Source: Enoplolaimus lenunculus (taxonomy: Eukaryota > Nematoda > Enoplea > Enoplida > Thoracostomopsidae). From it: DNA of 64,000 nt. Below, piece after piece: positions 34,325 to 45,286 of this stretch (position 1 is its first letter; the number at the start of each line of letters is the position of its first letter). The notes beneath the pieces were generated by a model. The model saw only the letters and a list, made by a program, of their open reading frames with translations. It had not been told where the DNA came from and made no database searches. The position numbers and the translations under genes are program-made. The stretch spans positions 62,001-126,000 of the forward strand of contig JASANG010003514.1 in NCBI GenBank assembly GCA_030248215.1. Reading direction: 5' to 3'.

Positions 34325-34562
34325 GGGGCAACGTAAAGAACAGGGGCTGTACAGTATTATAAGCATATTGTTAAGCCTAAGCCTAAGCCTAAGCGTAACA
34401 ATGAGCATATTTCTAAGCCTAAGCCTAAGCCTAAGCCAATCAAAAAAATTTGTCTAAAGCTTAAGCTTATTCTGTTGCAGTCCCGTAAATTAGTCTAAAG
34501 CTTAAGCTTATTCTATTTCAGTCCCACAGAAAAACGTTCCGACCCTGACGTTTACATGGGCC
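34325..34562. mobile_element. Telomere-repeat MITE, family A, with 40-bp internal duplication
   Basis: Two CCTAAGCCTAAGCCTAAGC blocks flank GCGTAACAATGAGCATATTTC. The segment AGTCTAAAGCTTAAGCTTATTC to CAGTCCC is duplicated before the terminal CGTTTACATGGGCC. Confidence 0.85.
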
Positions 34563-35124
34563 GTTCGGAGCATGAGGCACTTTTCATAGGCACATCACAT
34601 CAGCGTCGTGTGGTAATTCCGCAACTTTCTTATTGGTTGAATAGCATGGATTGTTATCAGTAGCGAATCAAAAAATTTCTGATGACAGAGGCTGCACACA
34701 GTATATATAGTGACAAAAAACTCGCGAGCGAAGCGAACCAGAACGCAGACACCATTTTAATATTAAATATTAGTACAAAAATTTTCGTTTTGATACTTGT
34801 TTAAGGCGTAGGCACGAATAACCAACCCTAGAATCAGGCCAGTGACTTGACGCTATATTTACCCTCCTGAAATCAAATAAATGTTTCTTCTAAACACAAA
34901 ATGTTTCCACAGTTTCTTTGAAGTTAACCGCAAAATTTCGTACGATACAAACAAACTTTAGGTTTCATACAAGTGACCTTAGGTTCGGAAATACTATATC
35001 ATTATTACACAAGCAGCTTAAAACTGGTCACTTTTAACTACGAATTCAAATAGTTTCGAATCCTTATTGAGAAGGTAAGTTCCATTGTGGTTGGGATAAT
35101 ATGGGGGTGATAAGAGTAGGACCG
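34563..35124. other. Family K fragment; no gene seen
   Basis: AACTCGCGAGCGAAGCGAACC at 34720-34745 and following sequence match family K (2370, 39860). The rest is AT-rich. Confidence 0.4.
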
Positions 35125-35338
35125 TACACGTGCAAAATATGGAGAGTCAAATTGAATCACTCCGAAATGGGCTCTACGGGACTACACACACTGAGTCAAA
35201 TTCGCATCCGCCAGAGTCAAACGGGCGGCTAAGTGAGTCGAAATGGACTCTGGCGGAGTCGAATTTGACTCAGTTTGTGTAGTCCCGTACAACCTATTTC
35301 GGATGGAGTCAATTTGAATCAACGATTTTTTCCGGTGT
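35125..35338. mobile_element. Palindromic MITE, family D
   Basis: TACACGTGCAAAATATGGAGAG faces a decayed right end (CGATTTTTTCCGGTG). GGCTCTACGGGACTACACAC faces TGTGTAGTCCCGTACAACC. Confidence 0.8.
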
Positions 35339-35754
35339 TGCTTGTAGAACACGTTTAAAGAAGATAATTTTTCGGGGGGGAAGACACGTGGAGATTTGAT
35401 TTCACTTATGGGCCAGGAGACGTTTTTGGTAGAATCAGCCGTCTGGTCGTTGTTGTCTACGGATAGGGATATAAATTTACACTGGGATGTCCATAACCAG
35501 GGTGTAAACAAATGGTAAAAAGCAAACGGAAAATGGATATTGAAGTACAAAAAGTTTCAAAGGCGTTTTATTCTCTTGCCAACACAATTGAGGCGTGCAA
35601 ATATTCACCGGGCTTTCTAAAATGATATTCAAAACTAGCAGATACATTGAAATTTTTAAGATTCAGGTGAGTTTTTTACAGTTTTATTTGTTTTGTGAGA
35701 TATGAATGAACCATTTTGAGCATAAAAATAACAGAATTTCAAGTGTTTCTATAA

Positions 35755-35855
35755 CGGAAACGGATATGAATTTTTACCAAAAACGGCAACGGATACGGAT
35801 TTTTACCAAAAACGGCAACGGATACGGATTTTTACCGAAAACGGAAACAGATATT
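35755..35855. repeat. Short tandem repeat of about 30 bp, three copies
   Basis: AACGGCAACGGATACGGATT followed by TTTACCAAAA repeats three times. Similar CGGAAACGGATA words occur at 2980. Confidence 0.8.
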
Positions 35856-35946
35856 CCATTACATAGTGTTCTTGACCCATGTAATATAACCTGGGATTCG
35901 CAAAACAAACAGCGAACGCGTGCGGCCGTTGCAACAACATCTTATT

Positions 35947-36016
35947 CCGGTATATGTGCACAGGCATGGCAACATTGGCTTTACATACACTTACGTGCAC
36001 ATATACCGACATGGAT
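35947..36016. repeat. Short foldback, family I
   Basis: CCGGTATATGTGCACAGGCA and TTACGTGCACATATACCG are inverted around a short loop. The same ends flank the nested element at 61883-62140, so this copy represents the empty foldback. Confidence 0.6.
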
Positions 36017-36268
36017 CTTCTTCGTAGAAATCCTGAGTAAAGCAAACGAAAAGTTCGACGCTGTTTTAAACTTGCTTTATTCCACTGAACAGTTTAGTCT
36101 TATGTGCGTTTGGAACGGTGATTTAATGGCCAAATACCTCCAGATCCGCCCATACACCGCATGAAGCACAATGGATAAGGTTTAAAAACTCAGACGTAAA
36201 ATTGACCATTAATCCGTTAGCAACAGTCGCGAAACGTATTTTGGTTTGGGAGCTTAGATCCCCATGGA

Positions 36269-36388
36269 TACACTGCAAAAATGGTGATTCAAATTGACCA
36301 TGTTTGACTTTGGTGGATTTGGATTTTGACTCAATCGTAGAGCCTTTTTCGGAGAGAGTCAATTCGACTCACCATTTTTTGCAGTGTA
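36269..36388. mobile_element. Palindromic MITE, family D, internally deleted
   Basis: TACACTGCAAAAATGGTGATTC faces GACTCACCATTTTTTGCAGTGTA. Only about 120 bp remain. Confidence 0.8.
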
Positions 36389-36712
36389 TGTGCCGGGCGA
36401 AATTTTATCGTTTATTTTTCAGGTATACGTTCAGGATTTACAATTTATTGCCGGCTAGGCTTTGAGAGGAAAGTAGATAGGTTCTAAGGGTTTGCTTTCA
36501 AGAGGTCATTATTTTGTCTTTCGTTGCTTGTTTTATTCGAAATAGTAAGTAATTTAGGACATATTTCAGTGAAAACGTGTTCCTTCTAATATTAAATATT
36601 TTAAAACATTTTAAGGGTGGCGAAATATGATATCGCAAACGAAAGCGATTGTCAAAAAAAGAATTTTACAAATATTTTTTCAATTTAAAACTCTATTTAT
36701 CTTTAGCAACAG

Positions 36713-36914
36713 TGGCTAATGTAAAGAACAGGGGCGGAACAGTATTATAAGCATATATCTAAGCCAAAGCCTAAGCCTAAACCTAAGCGTAAGAATGAGC
36801 ATATTCCTAAGCCTAAAAGCCTAAGCTGAGTCTTTACCAAGCAAAAAAATAAAGCTTAAGCTTACTCTATTCTAGTCCTACAGAAAAACTCTCCGCCTCT
36901 GATCTTAACATGGG
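36713..36914. mobile_element. Telomere-repeat MITE, family A, perfect 8-bp target duplication
   Basis: GGCTAATGTAAAGAACAGGGG and CTGATCTTAACATGGGTC are the ends, and GCAACAGT directly flanks both. The core is two CCTAAG blocks around GCGTAAGAATGAGCATATTC. Confidence 0.9.
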
Positions 36915-36954
36915 TCGCAACAGTCAAACGAAAAACGAAAAAAAGTGTAATTAG

Positions 36955-37113
36955 TAATACAGTAGTATATGCATATTCAAAAGCCTAAGCACCTAAGCGT
37001 AAGAATGAGCTCATACCCAAAGCCTAAACCCAAACAAAAATAGTGTAAATATTAAGATTGCACTCTATTGCAGTTCCGCAGAAAAACGTTCCGCCTATGA
37101 TCTTTACATGGAC
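36955..37113. mobile_element. Telomere-repeat MITE, family A, 5'-truncated
   Basis: Starts within the left subterminal region (ACAGTAGTATATGCATATTC) and ends GATCTTTACATGGACC. The core is degenerate (AGCCTAAACCCAAAC). Confidence 0.7.
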
Positions 37114-37760
37114 CGCCAACACAAACACGCCTCAAAATAAAAGCCAAAAATCACAGTTTTAATATATGCAACAGTTGCATCCGAACATTATAATGTTTAT
37201 TTGCGGATTGTGTCTATACGAAAACCTAAAAATATATTAGCTGAAATCTATTAGCGGCGGTTCCTTAGTGGCTGTAGGCTGTGCCACTACAGAAAGGCAG
37301 TCTGAAGGGGGTCCACTGCGACCGTATGTCAGCCCTCATTGGTTGAAAAAATTTGTTTATGTTAATAAATAAATGTTAGATGAGATAAATTAATTTATAC
37401 ACAAACTATACTGAAGCAGACTTTAATAGTTTGGAGACCCTTAAAATGGAAATTCTAGCAATGCCTGCAGGACGTCAGGGGTGAAGGATAATCTCAGATG
37501 ATTTTGAGGAACATCCAAAGCTGAAAATACCGTAAACCTTTTGTATCCGGTATCTTAGAATTTAAGATGTTTCACAAGTCACGCCTTTTACTACAAAACT
37601 ATATATACTTGGCTAAATCAATTAAATGAGCATTCAAAGAAAATAGAGATAATTTTCTTTGCGAAAAATTTTGGGAAAACAAAGAAAAAAAGACACTTTT
37701 GTAAGATTAAATTTTTTTCGCTCGCTGCACTCGCTTTTAATCAGTGTTTAAGGTTAATAC
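37114..37760. other. No gene seen
   Basis: No long frames or recognised repeats. Confidence 0.4.
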
Positions 37761-38287
37761 ACCCACACGAGAAATAAAATTCTGGCTACGTCCACCCTCA
37801 CGAAATAAAATTCTGGCTACGTCCACCCTCACGAAATAAAATTCTGGCTACGTCCACCCTCACGAAATAAAATTCTCGCTACGTCCACCCTCACGAAATA
37901 AAATTCTGGCTACGTCCACCCTCACGAAATAAAATTCTGGCTACGTCCACCCTCACGAAATAAAATTCTGGCTACGTCCACCCTCACGAAATAAAATTCT
38001 GGCTACGTCCAGCCTCACGAAATAAAATTCTGGCTACGTCCACCCTCACGAAATAAAATTCTGGCTACGTCCACCCTCACGAAGTAAAATTCTGGCTACG
38101 TCCACCCTCACGAAATAAAATTCTGACTACGTCCCCCTCACGAAATAAAATTCTGGCTACGTCCACGCTCACGAACTAAAATCCTGGCTACGTCCACCCT
38201 CACGAAATAAAATTCTGGCTACGTCCACCCTCATGAAATAATGTTCTGGCTACGTGCACCCTCACGAAGTAAAATTCTGGCTACGTT
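37761..38287. repeat. 31-bp minisatellite, about 17 copies
   Basis: The unit CTCACGAAATAAAATTCTGG plus CTACGTCCACC repeats head to tail with very few substitutions. Homogeneity is highest in the first ten units, and the last few carry changes such as CATGAAATAATG. No inverted ends were seen. Confidence 0.95.
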
Positions 38288-38428
38288 CTTGAGACATCAT
38301 ATCGCGTTTTTAGGTTCCGGTCGTTTTGTACTTTGTCAACTCGCAGCCAGAAATTTTCAATTAGAGAGTACGACTTCATTTGGCGCCGTCAGCGAAAACG
38401 TTGCTTACTTACAATTTGTTTTCAATTT

Positions 38429-38677
38429 GAACCAATGTATAGAACAGGGCCGTAACAGTATTATAAGCAAATTCGTAAACGTAAGCATAATGGTTGCGTT
38501 ATACTCTCTACTCGACGCCGGACGCCGTCGCCGTGCGGCGGCGCGCGGCAGCGTCCAGTTCACTCAAGTATGGCGCAACTCTAATCCTACGCAAACAACA
38601 CAGTTTAAAACGTAAGCTTACTCTGTTGCAGTTCTGCATAAATATATTTCGCCCCCCCCCGATCTTTACATGGGGCC
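38429..38677. mobile_element. Telomere-repeat MITE interrupted by a family N element
   Basis: CCAATGTATAGAACAGGGCCG and GATCTTTACATGGGGCCA are the outer ends. At about 38488-38588 the core is split by a GC-rich insert with inverted ends TGGTTGCGTTATACTC and AAGTATGGCGCAACTC, typical of family N. The interior of the insert holds GCCGTCGCCGTGCGGCGGCG. Confidence 0.75.
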
Positions 38678-39014
38678 AAAATGGGTCCAAATTTGTCAAA
38701 AAATAAACAAATTCTTGTCCTACGTAAACATTTTAAATCCGCAATTACATCGCTATGAATTTTTACGTTTCACAAACAAAAGTCCGAAGAACCAAAATGC
38801 AACGAAGCAATGCATTTATTCTAGTGAAAATATAAACGATAACTTAAATCGATGCTCAAGGGAGCCACATTGCAATGGAAGTATCATTCATGGCACTTGG
38901 CACGTTTTTATGCCCACCGATACGTAGTAAAAGGCGCCCCGGAAAAAACTTTTTTCTGGTTCTATTCAGCCCATCGAACTTATACCCGTCTTGTCCAGTG
39001 TCGTATGCACATGG

Positions 39015-39170
39015 TCGTTCGCAAAAAATAATATTTGGGCGCACCGGATATATAATTTTGGGCGACTGCTATAATTGTACCTTAAAGATTGTTTACTCTT
39101 AGACCTAGTCTATTTGGGGGGCATCAGCCAAATTTATGAGGCCACGGCACCAAAGTGCCCCCTCGTGTAG
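39015..39170. repeat. Dispersed repeat, family P
   Basis: GGGCGCACCGGATATATAATTTTGGG, AAGATTGTTTACTCTTAGACC and TATTTGGGGGGCATCAGCC recur at 43263 and 63195. Ends are uncertain. Confidence 0.6.
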
Positions 39171-39289
39171 ACGCTTTTGCGTATGCAGTGGGGTATACGG
39201 AAGATATAGTAGGATACGTTTCGGAATTCTTGAAGGTATTCCAAAAAGTCACACTTGAAGAGTTATCGACCCGTCTTAATTATCGGCGT

Positions 39290-39390
39290 CTGCTCACTAA
39301 GCTTTAATCTGTGCCTAAACCTAAATCTAAGTCTAAGTGTAAGCCTAAACATAAGCGTAATCCTAAGCCAAAGCTTAAATCCTCCTAGCA
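39290..39390. repeat. Degenerate CCTAAG block
   Basis: GTGCCTAAACCTAAATCTAAG and AAGCCTAAACATAAGCGTAAT look like the core of a decayed telomere-repeat MITE whose ends are lost. Confidence 0.5.
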
Positions 39391-40002
39391 CAAATCATAT
39401 ACAGTCTTCCGGTTTCCAAGCGGGTATGCTCTTTTAATTAACACGAGCCGTTTTAGCAATTACCCTACTGTATACTAAAGGTCAAAAAATTTCTTGTTCG
39501 CCTTCATACGTAGAAATTACACTTTGCCGACATGAAATCGTGTCTACGGAGACTTCCGTATCCGCAATTCTTTTTAACGACATTAAAGCAGTTCCGGTTT
39601 CAGAGGCAGCTTAAGTTAGCAGGTTCCGGGTTTTGCAAATCTATATAGCAACCACGTTCTACAGTGTATATTTGAAATACGTTCTTCACTCAGTACAATG
39701 TGTTATTAACACGGACTATTGCTCAAACCTGTGTACTTAGCTAGTATTATTCAAGAAGTTATGGCCCGGTGAAAAGTTGCATCTGACCCAATTGTCCCTA
39801 CAATTTAGCGCTGGAACAGACGGAGGTGGGGGTCCCCAAAACGTCCCGATCGGGGGCAACGAACTCGCGAGCGTAGCGAGTAAGGAGCCAGACGCATTTT
39901 ATAACTTCGGCGATTTTTGTTTCAACCGGCTAGGACGGGAGTCCCTTTAGGAGTGGGTCCCCCCAAATGGGGGTATGAGAAATGGTTGCTTCGACCCTGC
40001 CT
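39391..40002. other. Family K fragment; no gene seen
   Basis: AACTCGCGAGCGTAGCGAGTAAGGAGCC at 39862 matches family K. GTCCCTTTAGGAGTGGGTCC with CCCCCAAATGGGGG near 39940-39970 resembles family Q. Confidence 0.4.
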
Positions 40003-40239
40003 ACACTGTAAATTTTAGTGAGTTGATTTTAATTCAGAATGATTTGAATCGCTAATCGCGAACTAGGTCTTTTACAACATTGAATTTTGAGTTTTAGTCA
40101 ACTCATTCGGAGTTAAATCATTCAACTCACTCAGAATCAACTCATCTCCGAATGAGTTAATGTTTATTGATAATAAGTTTACAAAGAACTAAATTCACTA
40201 GCTCACAATTGATTAACCAACTCATTGAAATTTAAGGTG
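40003..40239. mobile_element. MITE family D2
   Basis: TACACTGTAAATTTTAGTGAG and CATTGAAATTTAAGGTGTA are inverted ends with TA at both sides. Confidence 0.7.
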
Positions 40240-40705
40240 TAGTGTCACTATGAGTTACTGATATTTCACTCGGTCCCATTCACCCACATCAAGTATACGT
40301 ATAAGCGTGGTAAACGACTAGGGCAATAGAATTTCTAAAACAGGCTAACTTTGGCCTACTCGGAACTCAAACTCGGCTCACTTGTAACACCAATCAAAAC
40401 GCAACGTTAAAATCACTGATCGGTGATAGGTTCTACATACATTTGAGAATATATATGAGCAAATGTTTAAGGATGTCTGTCAATGACATTTATTTTGGCA
40501 TAAAACCTATCGCTAACTGTTGATAGATGTTATAGCTATTTGAATATATGGTTCTATAACCTAAAATTAAACCCGAGTTAATGCGCCAGACTAAACATAA
40601 ATATAGTCCGCTTTATTCACTATAAGACTCTCTAAGGACAGTAGAAAGTGCAATATTTTTTATAATCTTCAAAAAGTTATACCAGTGATGTGTTCTTTAT
40701 TTTTA

Positions 40706-40858
40706 ACCTTTTCTCACATGAATATTTTCTATTTCATCTCGCAGCTATGAATATTTTCTATTTCATCTCGCAGCTAATAATACTCGAGGATTCGAACACC
40801 GCTGACCGGAGTGGTAGGTGTTCAGTTGCTCATAGTCAACTCTATGTAAGAAAGGGTT
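40706..40858 (-). mobile_element. tRNA-derived SINE, family H, with duplicated tail
   Basis: CTATGAATATTTTCTATTTC is duplicated in tandem (29-bp unit), followed by GAGGATTCGAACACCG (reverse B box) and GGAGTGGTAGG. Reverse orientation of the 8026 element. Confidence 0.6.
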
Positions 40859-41062
40859 AGCGTTAGTACTCGGGCACATGTTACTTTTAGGGCTGTCCCG
40901 GTTTCTGGTTATAAGAGGTTTGGTTTAAGAAATTGCTGATCCATGAATATATACTTGAGTACGTAAGGAGTTCCCGTACGGTACCGCACCGTGACGGACG
41001 GTGACGGATGGCGCCGCCATACGGGTGACTGACCGTACCGGGCGTCATCAAAAGTACCGCGC

Positions 41063-41275
41063 TACACTACAAAAAATAGTGAGTCAAATTGACTCTCTCC
41101 GAAATAGGCTAAAAGGGACTACACAAACTGAGTCAAATTCGACTCTACCAGAGTCAAATTCGACTCACTGAGTTGCACGTTTGACTCTTTCGGAGTCGAA
41201 TTTGAGGCGGTTTGTGTAGTCCCGTGGAGCCTATTTCAGAGCGAGTCAGTTTGACTCATCATTTTCTGCAGTGTA
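41063..41275. mobile_element. Palindromic MITE, family D
   Basis: TACACTACAAAAAATAGTGAG faces CTCATCATTTTCTGCAGTGTA. It follows directly behind a family N fragment (40975-41060). Confidence 0.85.
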
Positions 41276-41377
41276 TCCTTATTATATTTCGGATTTATGC
41301 AAATTGTTTTCTGGTTCGGTTATAAAAAAGTCACAGAACAGGTGTCCGTGTGTCTGAGATTTTACGTGGACGCTGTA

Positions 41378-42310
41378 TAACATGCTCCAAATGTGCAATT
41401 TGGAGCCGAGCAATTCGAGTCGAAAATTGTGCACGAGAATAACGTTTAAAGCAGACACTTTTGAGCTGTGTACGAGTGCCAAACTAGTTCAACACGAGTG
41501 CGTTAGCACGATTGTTAGACTAGTTTTGCTCAAGTATACAGCTCAACAGTTTATGCATTTAAACGATGCTCCAAGTGTGCAATTTCGAGCCGCGCAATGC
41601 GAGTCCAAAATTGCGCACGAGAGTACCGCTTAAAGCAGAAACTTTTAAGCTGTGTACGAGTGCAAGTTCAACAAGAGTCCAAGTTCAACAAGAGTGCGTT
41701 AGCACTACTGTTGCACTAGTTTTGCTCAAGTATACAGCTCAACAGTTTATGCATTTAAACGATGCTCCAAGTGTGCAATTTCGAGCCGAGCAATTCGAGT
41801 CGAAAATTGCGCACGAGAGTAACGTTTAAAACAGACACTTTTGAGCTGTGTACGGGTGCCAAACTAGTTCAGCACGAGTGCGTTAGCACTACTGTTGCAC
41901 TAGTTTTGCTCAAGTATACAGCTCAACAGTTTATGCATTTAAACGATGCTCCAAGTGTGCAATTTCGAGCCGAGCAATTCGAGTCGAAAATTGCGCACGA
42001 GAGTAACGTTTAAAACAGACACTTTTGAGCTGTGTACGGGTGCCAAACTAGTTCAGCACGAGTGCGTTAGCACTACTGTTGCACTAGTTTTGCTCAAGTA
42101 TACAGCTCAACAGTTTATGCATTTAAACGATGCTCCAAGTGTGCAATTTCGAGCCGAGCAATTCGAGTCGAAAATTGCGCACGAGAGTAACGTTTAAAAC
42201 AGACACTTTTGAGCTGTGTACGGGTGCCAAACTAGTTCAGCACGAGTGCGTTAGCACTACTGTTGCACTAGTTTTGCTCAAGTATACAGCTCAACAGTTT
42301 ATGCATTAAA
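41378..42310. repeat. 184-bp satellite-like tandem array, five units
   Basis: Units start near 41378, 41562, 41758, 41942 and 42126. Each contains GATGCTCCAAGTGTGCAATT, CGAGAGTAACGTTTAAAAC and TATACAGCTCAACAGTTTAT. Unit 2 is 12 bp longer through a duplicated AAGTTCAACAAGAGT. Units 3-5 are almost identical and units 1 and 2 diverge. Each unit keeps an 83-codon frame open, but the period is not a multiple of three and the array looks non-coding. Confidence 0.9.
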
Positions 42311-42479
42311 CGATTCTCCAACTGCGTGATTCGAGTTGAGCCAATCGGATCGCAACTGACTCACTTTCACCATCCCCAGGACGTGCGAGTATAAATGGTT
42401 CAGTAGCTAAAAATGTGCCATAACTGTCTTGTAATGTGACTTTTGCCTGTGAACACCTGACTTTAACAGCTGATAAACG

Positions 42480-42622
42480 GGCAATTCAGAAGACGAACAA
42501 AGATTTTTAAAGCGAGTGTAATGCGGCGTTCATGTTATAACTGAGGCAGCTTGGAACACGTTTTGTCCAAGTTAATTCGACGCCAACATAAAACTTTGTG
42601 ATCCGAATAGCGGTTATGTAGA
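42480..42622. repeat. Family L repeat
   Basis: GGAACACGTTTTGTCC and GCGTTCATGTTATAACTG are family L words in reverse; compare 17400-17480 and 43080-43140. Confidence 0.4.
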
Positions 42623-42634
42623 CAAAATGTGAAC

Positions 42635-42978
42635 GTCATATGACATTGGCTTACAAATCACTGATATCAAGCGATGATCGTGTTAAATATCATATGATAT
42701 TTATACAGGACAATGGAATTTGTGCACGCTAAATAAAACAGTAAAAAGTCGGATAATGCAGCATTAAATGATTTCGCAAGTTGAATTAGCTTCTACCGTT
42801 CTGTTTCTCGCTAAGTTTTTCCCAAAATATATTCCTAAGTACAAATAATTCAAATTTGAAATTTTAGTGTCATATGACATTCTACAGTACAATCAAGCTA
42901 GTTTACCACAACTTTGCAGACATTTTCAAACATATCATATGATACTCGCAGACAATATTTGGAATATCATATGATATT
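42635..42978. repeat. Cluster of CATATG-centred palindromes
   Basis: GTCATATGAC (42635, 42869), ATATCATATGATAT (42687), TATCATATGATA (42933) and AATATCATATGATATT (42963) are perfect palindromes in otherwise unlike sequence. Spacing is irregular (52, 182, 64 and 30 bp). Confidence 0.7.
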
Positions 42979-43262
42979 GCAGTACAAACAGTAGATGTCA
43001 TATCAGGATAGCAGACAATTCAAATTTTTTGAATCTCATAGCCGATAAACGGTCAGACAAAATGTTACCAGCTATAGTCATAGGGACAAAACGTGTTCCA
43101 GGCTGCCCCAGTTATAACGTGAACCCAGCATAACAAGCGAGAATATATTTGACCTGTTACAATTAAAAAACGTATTATAACTGTCTAGTTTTGGTCGCTT
43201 CGAACATTTCAGAGGGTTTCTATCTCATGTATACCCCCTTACGCTCCTGCTTATCGCGACCA

Positions 43263-43440
43263 CGGGCGACCGTAAAAAATTAGATTTGGGGGCACCGGAT
43301 AATTTTGGGAGGCCTTACAATTGCAATACAAGATTGTTTACTTTTAGACCGAGGCTATTTGGAGAGGCACTAACAGAATTTGGAGGGGGGCACGACCCCA
43401 TAATGCACCCCCCGTGGGGACGCTCTCGATCGCACCTCGG
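43263..43440. repeat. Dispersed repeat, family P
   Basis: TTGGGGGCACCGGATAATTTTGGG, AAGATTGTTTACTTTTAGACC and GGCACGACCCCATAATGC, homologous to 39015 and 63195. Confidence 0.6.
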
Positions 43441-43565
43441 GCCCTTCGTTGGCCGCATTGTGAAAATAAACGCTAAGACCCAAACAAACAACAAACTAAT
43501 TTCGCTTAGTTGGTAATATATCTACTAAGCATTAGCATATCACAGCATCAAATGAACAGCGTTTG

Positions 43566-43728
43566 ATACGAGCCCGTAGCCAACTGGGTGGGGGCTCAGC
43601 CCCCTTGGAAAAATTTCGCCCTCCCTAGAAAAGTGTCAACGTTGCTTGCACGGCACTAAAAACTCTTATATACCCCTTCTGAAATCTTTTTACCCCCACC
43701 CCTAGCAAGTTGAGCTGGCTACGGGCCA
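43566..43728. mobile_element. MITE family F
   Basis: GAGCCCGTAGCCAACTGGGTGGGG on the left and AGTTGAGCTGGCTACGGGCC on the right are inverted. CAACGTTGCTTGCACGGCAC lies inside. Confidence 0.7.
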
Positions 43729-44602
43729 GGTTTGATACTATTTCCAGGTTTAAAATCACATGAAAAAGCTTCAGAATAAACTACGTATACCACACGCGAT
43801 TGAAGGGATTTTAAACCATCAAAGAAACAAAAAAAAGATAAAACATACACCAAAAGCAAAGTCCGACCTTGCACAAGGTTTGTCATTAAAGGTATCATAC
43901 TGTGTAAATACGGCATATACTCAGAACCAAATGCACGGTCACACAGTCAGGCCAAACCATCTGTGTAGCAAAAAAATTTTCAGTGCTATATTACTCAAAA
44001 TAATATTTCTGATATTTAAGAAAAAATTTCTTACATTTATTGAAATATAATTAGCAAAGTGCACATGAAAAGTATTTCTGTTATAAAACAGAAAAGATTT
44101 CAGAAACGTTTTGAAATATAAAGTATGAACATAAAAAGTTTTCCAGTTGCTATTTTTTGAAAAATTGTCTTAAATCTCAGAAAAACGTGTCATATTTGCC
44201 ACAGAGAATACTTTACTGAATATATTCAGAAATACTTTTTTGTGTGTAAAGCTGCGTTTAGCTTCAGGCTTGGGTAGTTTGCGTACTTCTTTCACTATTA
44301 TATATCGCACAGCCTCGGTTAGAAATTTCTGGATCCGCAACTGGAGATTTAAACAAACACATTGGCATATTAACCCCTCCATGTCTGATACAGCTTTATA
44401 AGCTTATAATCACGATGACGTTGACAAGATCGACTCGAGGGGTACGTGAGCTCCCTCCCGAAAGAAATCAAATAAGAATTCATAAACTGTATCGCGACAA
44501 TTCGTCGACCGACAACTCATCGACCGATAACTTGTAATCTGAAATACACGCTTCATAACATTAAGTTCGGTCGGGTATTCACTTTAGAACTGTTTGCCAG
44601 TA
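43729..44602. other. No gene recognised
   Basis: A 96-codon Lys-rich plus frame (43760-44050) and short minus frames lack motifs. GAAATTTCTGGATCCGCAACTG near 44325 is a family J terminus. Confidence 0.35.
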
Positions 44603-44784
44603 CATAGACCATGAGCGTAACAGTAGTATAAGCATATTCCTAAGCCAAGAAAGAGTTTATACCTAAGTCCTAAGTCTAAGCCTATAAGCCTGCGTCTAAA
44701 CAAAAAATTAGTCTATTAAAGCGTAAGCTTTACTGTATTGCAGGTCCACAGAAAAACGTTCCGTCCCTAATCTTTATATGGGCG
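44603..44784. mobile_element. Telomere-repeat MITE, family A
   Basis: Left end decayed (ACATAGACCATGAGCGTAAC), right end CCCTAATCTTTATATGGGC. The core CCTAAGTCCTAAGTCTAAGCC is degenerate. Confidence 0.7.
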
Positions 44785-45096
44785 CAAATTTTTACAGCTC
44801 TACCGTAATAGTACATTTCAAAAAAAATTGAAAAGTAATAGAAGAACTTCAAGCTCTGAAACCAAATTCCGGTCTTTAAATGCGGATACAAGATATACAA
44901 GACACACTACCTTTCAAACCATTTTTGCGTATAAGAACGAAATAATCCATAGACATGAATAAGTGAGAATATAAAACTGTCACAGTACAAGCGGAATATC
45001 ACGGATAAAGGATCACAGACTTTGAATATAAGTTGGTAAATTTAATAATGCAACTTCCACAATAACATGCGTACACCATGTGACTTTTGAGGAGGT

Positions 45097-45176
45097 AGTG
45101 TCATGAACACTGAAGCTTTTTTGTCTTCTGGATCAATGAAGCCAAAAAGCTTCAGTGTCCATGACACTACCACAAT
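45097..45176. repeat. Foldback, family O
   Basis: GTAGTGTCATGAACACTGAAGC and GCTTCAGTGTCCATGACACTAC are almost perfectly inverted with a 30-bp loop. Compare 622-696. It lies about 110 bp beyond the stop of gene A. Confidence 0.7.
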
Positions 45177-45286
45177 TTGTTGTTCAAAACGCTGATCAAT
45201 GGCATTATTTCGCCACACATTCCTTAATTTTCAATAATCCCGTATTCAGCAATAATTTATAGCGCTGTGTACAGCGGAAATAAAGT

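Noticed and set aside
41382-42197. Series of near-identical 83-residue proteins
   Set aside because: They are the same frame in each satellite unit; the 184-bp period breaks the frame between units and no start or splice signals are conserved.
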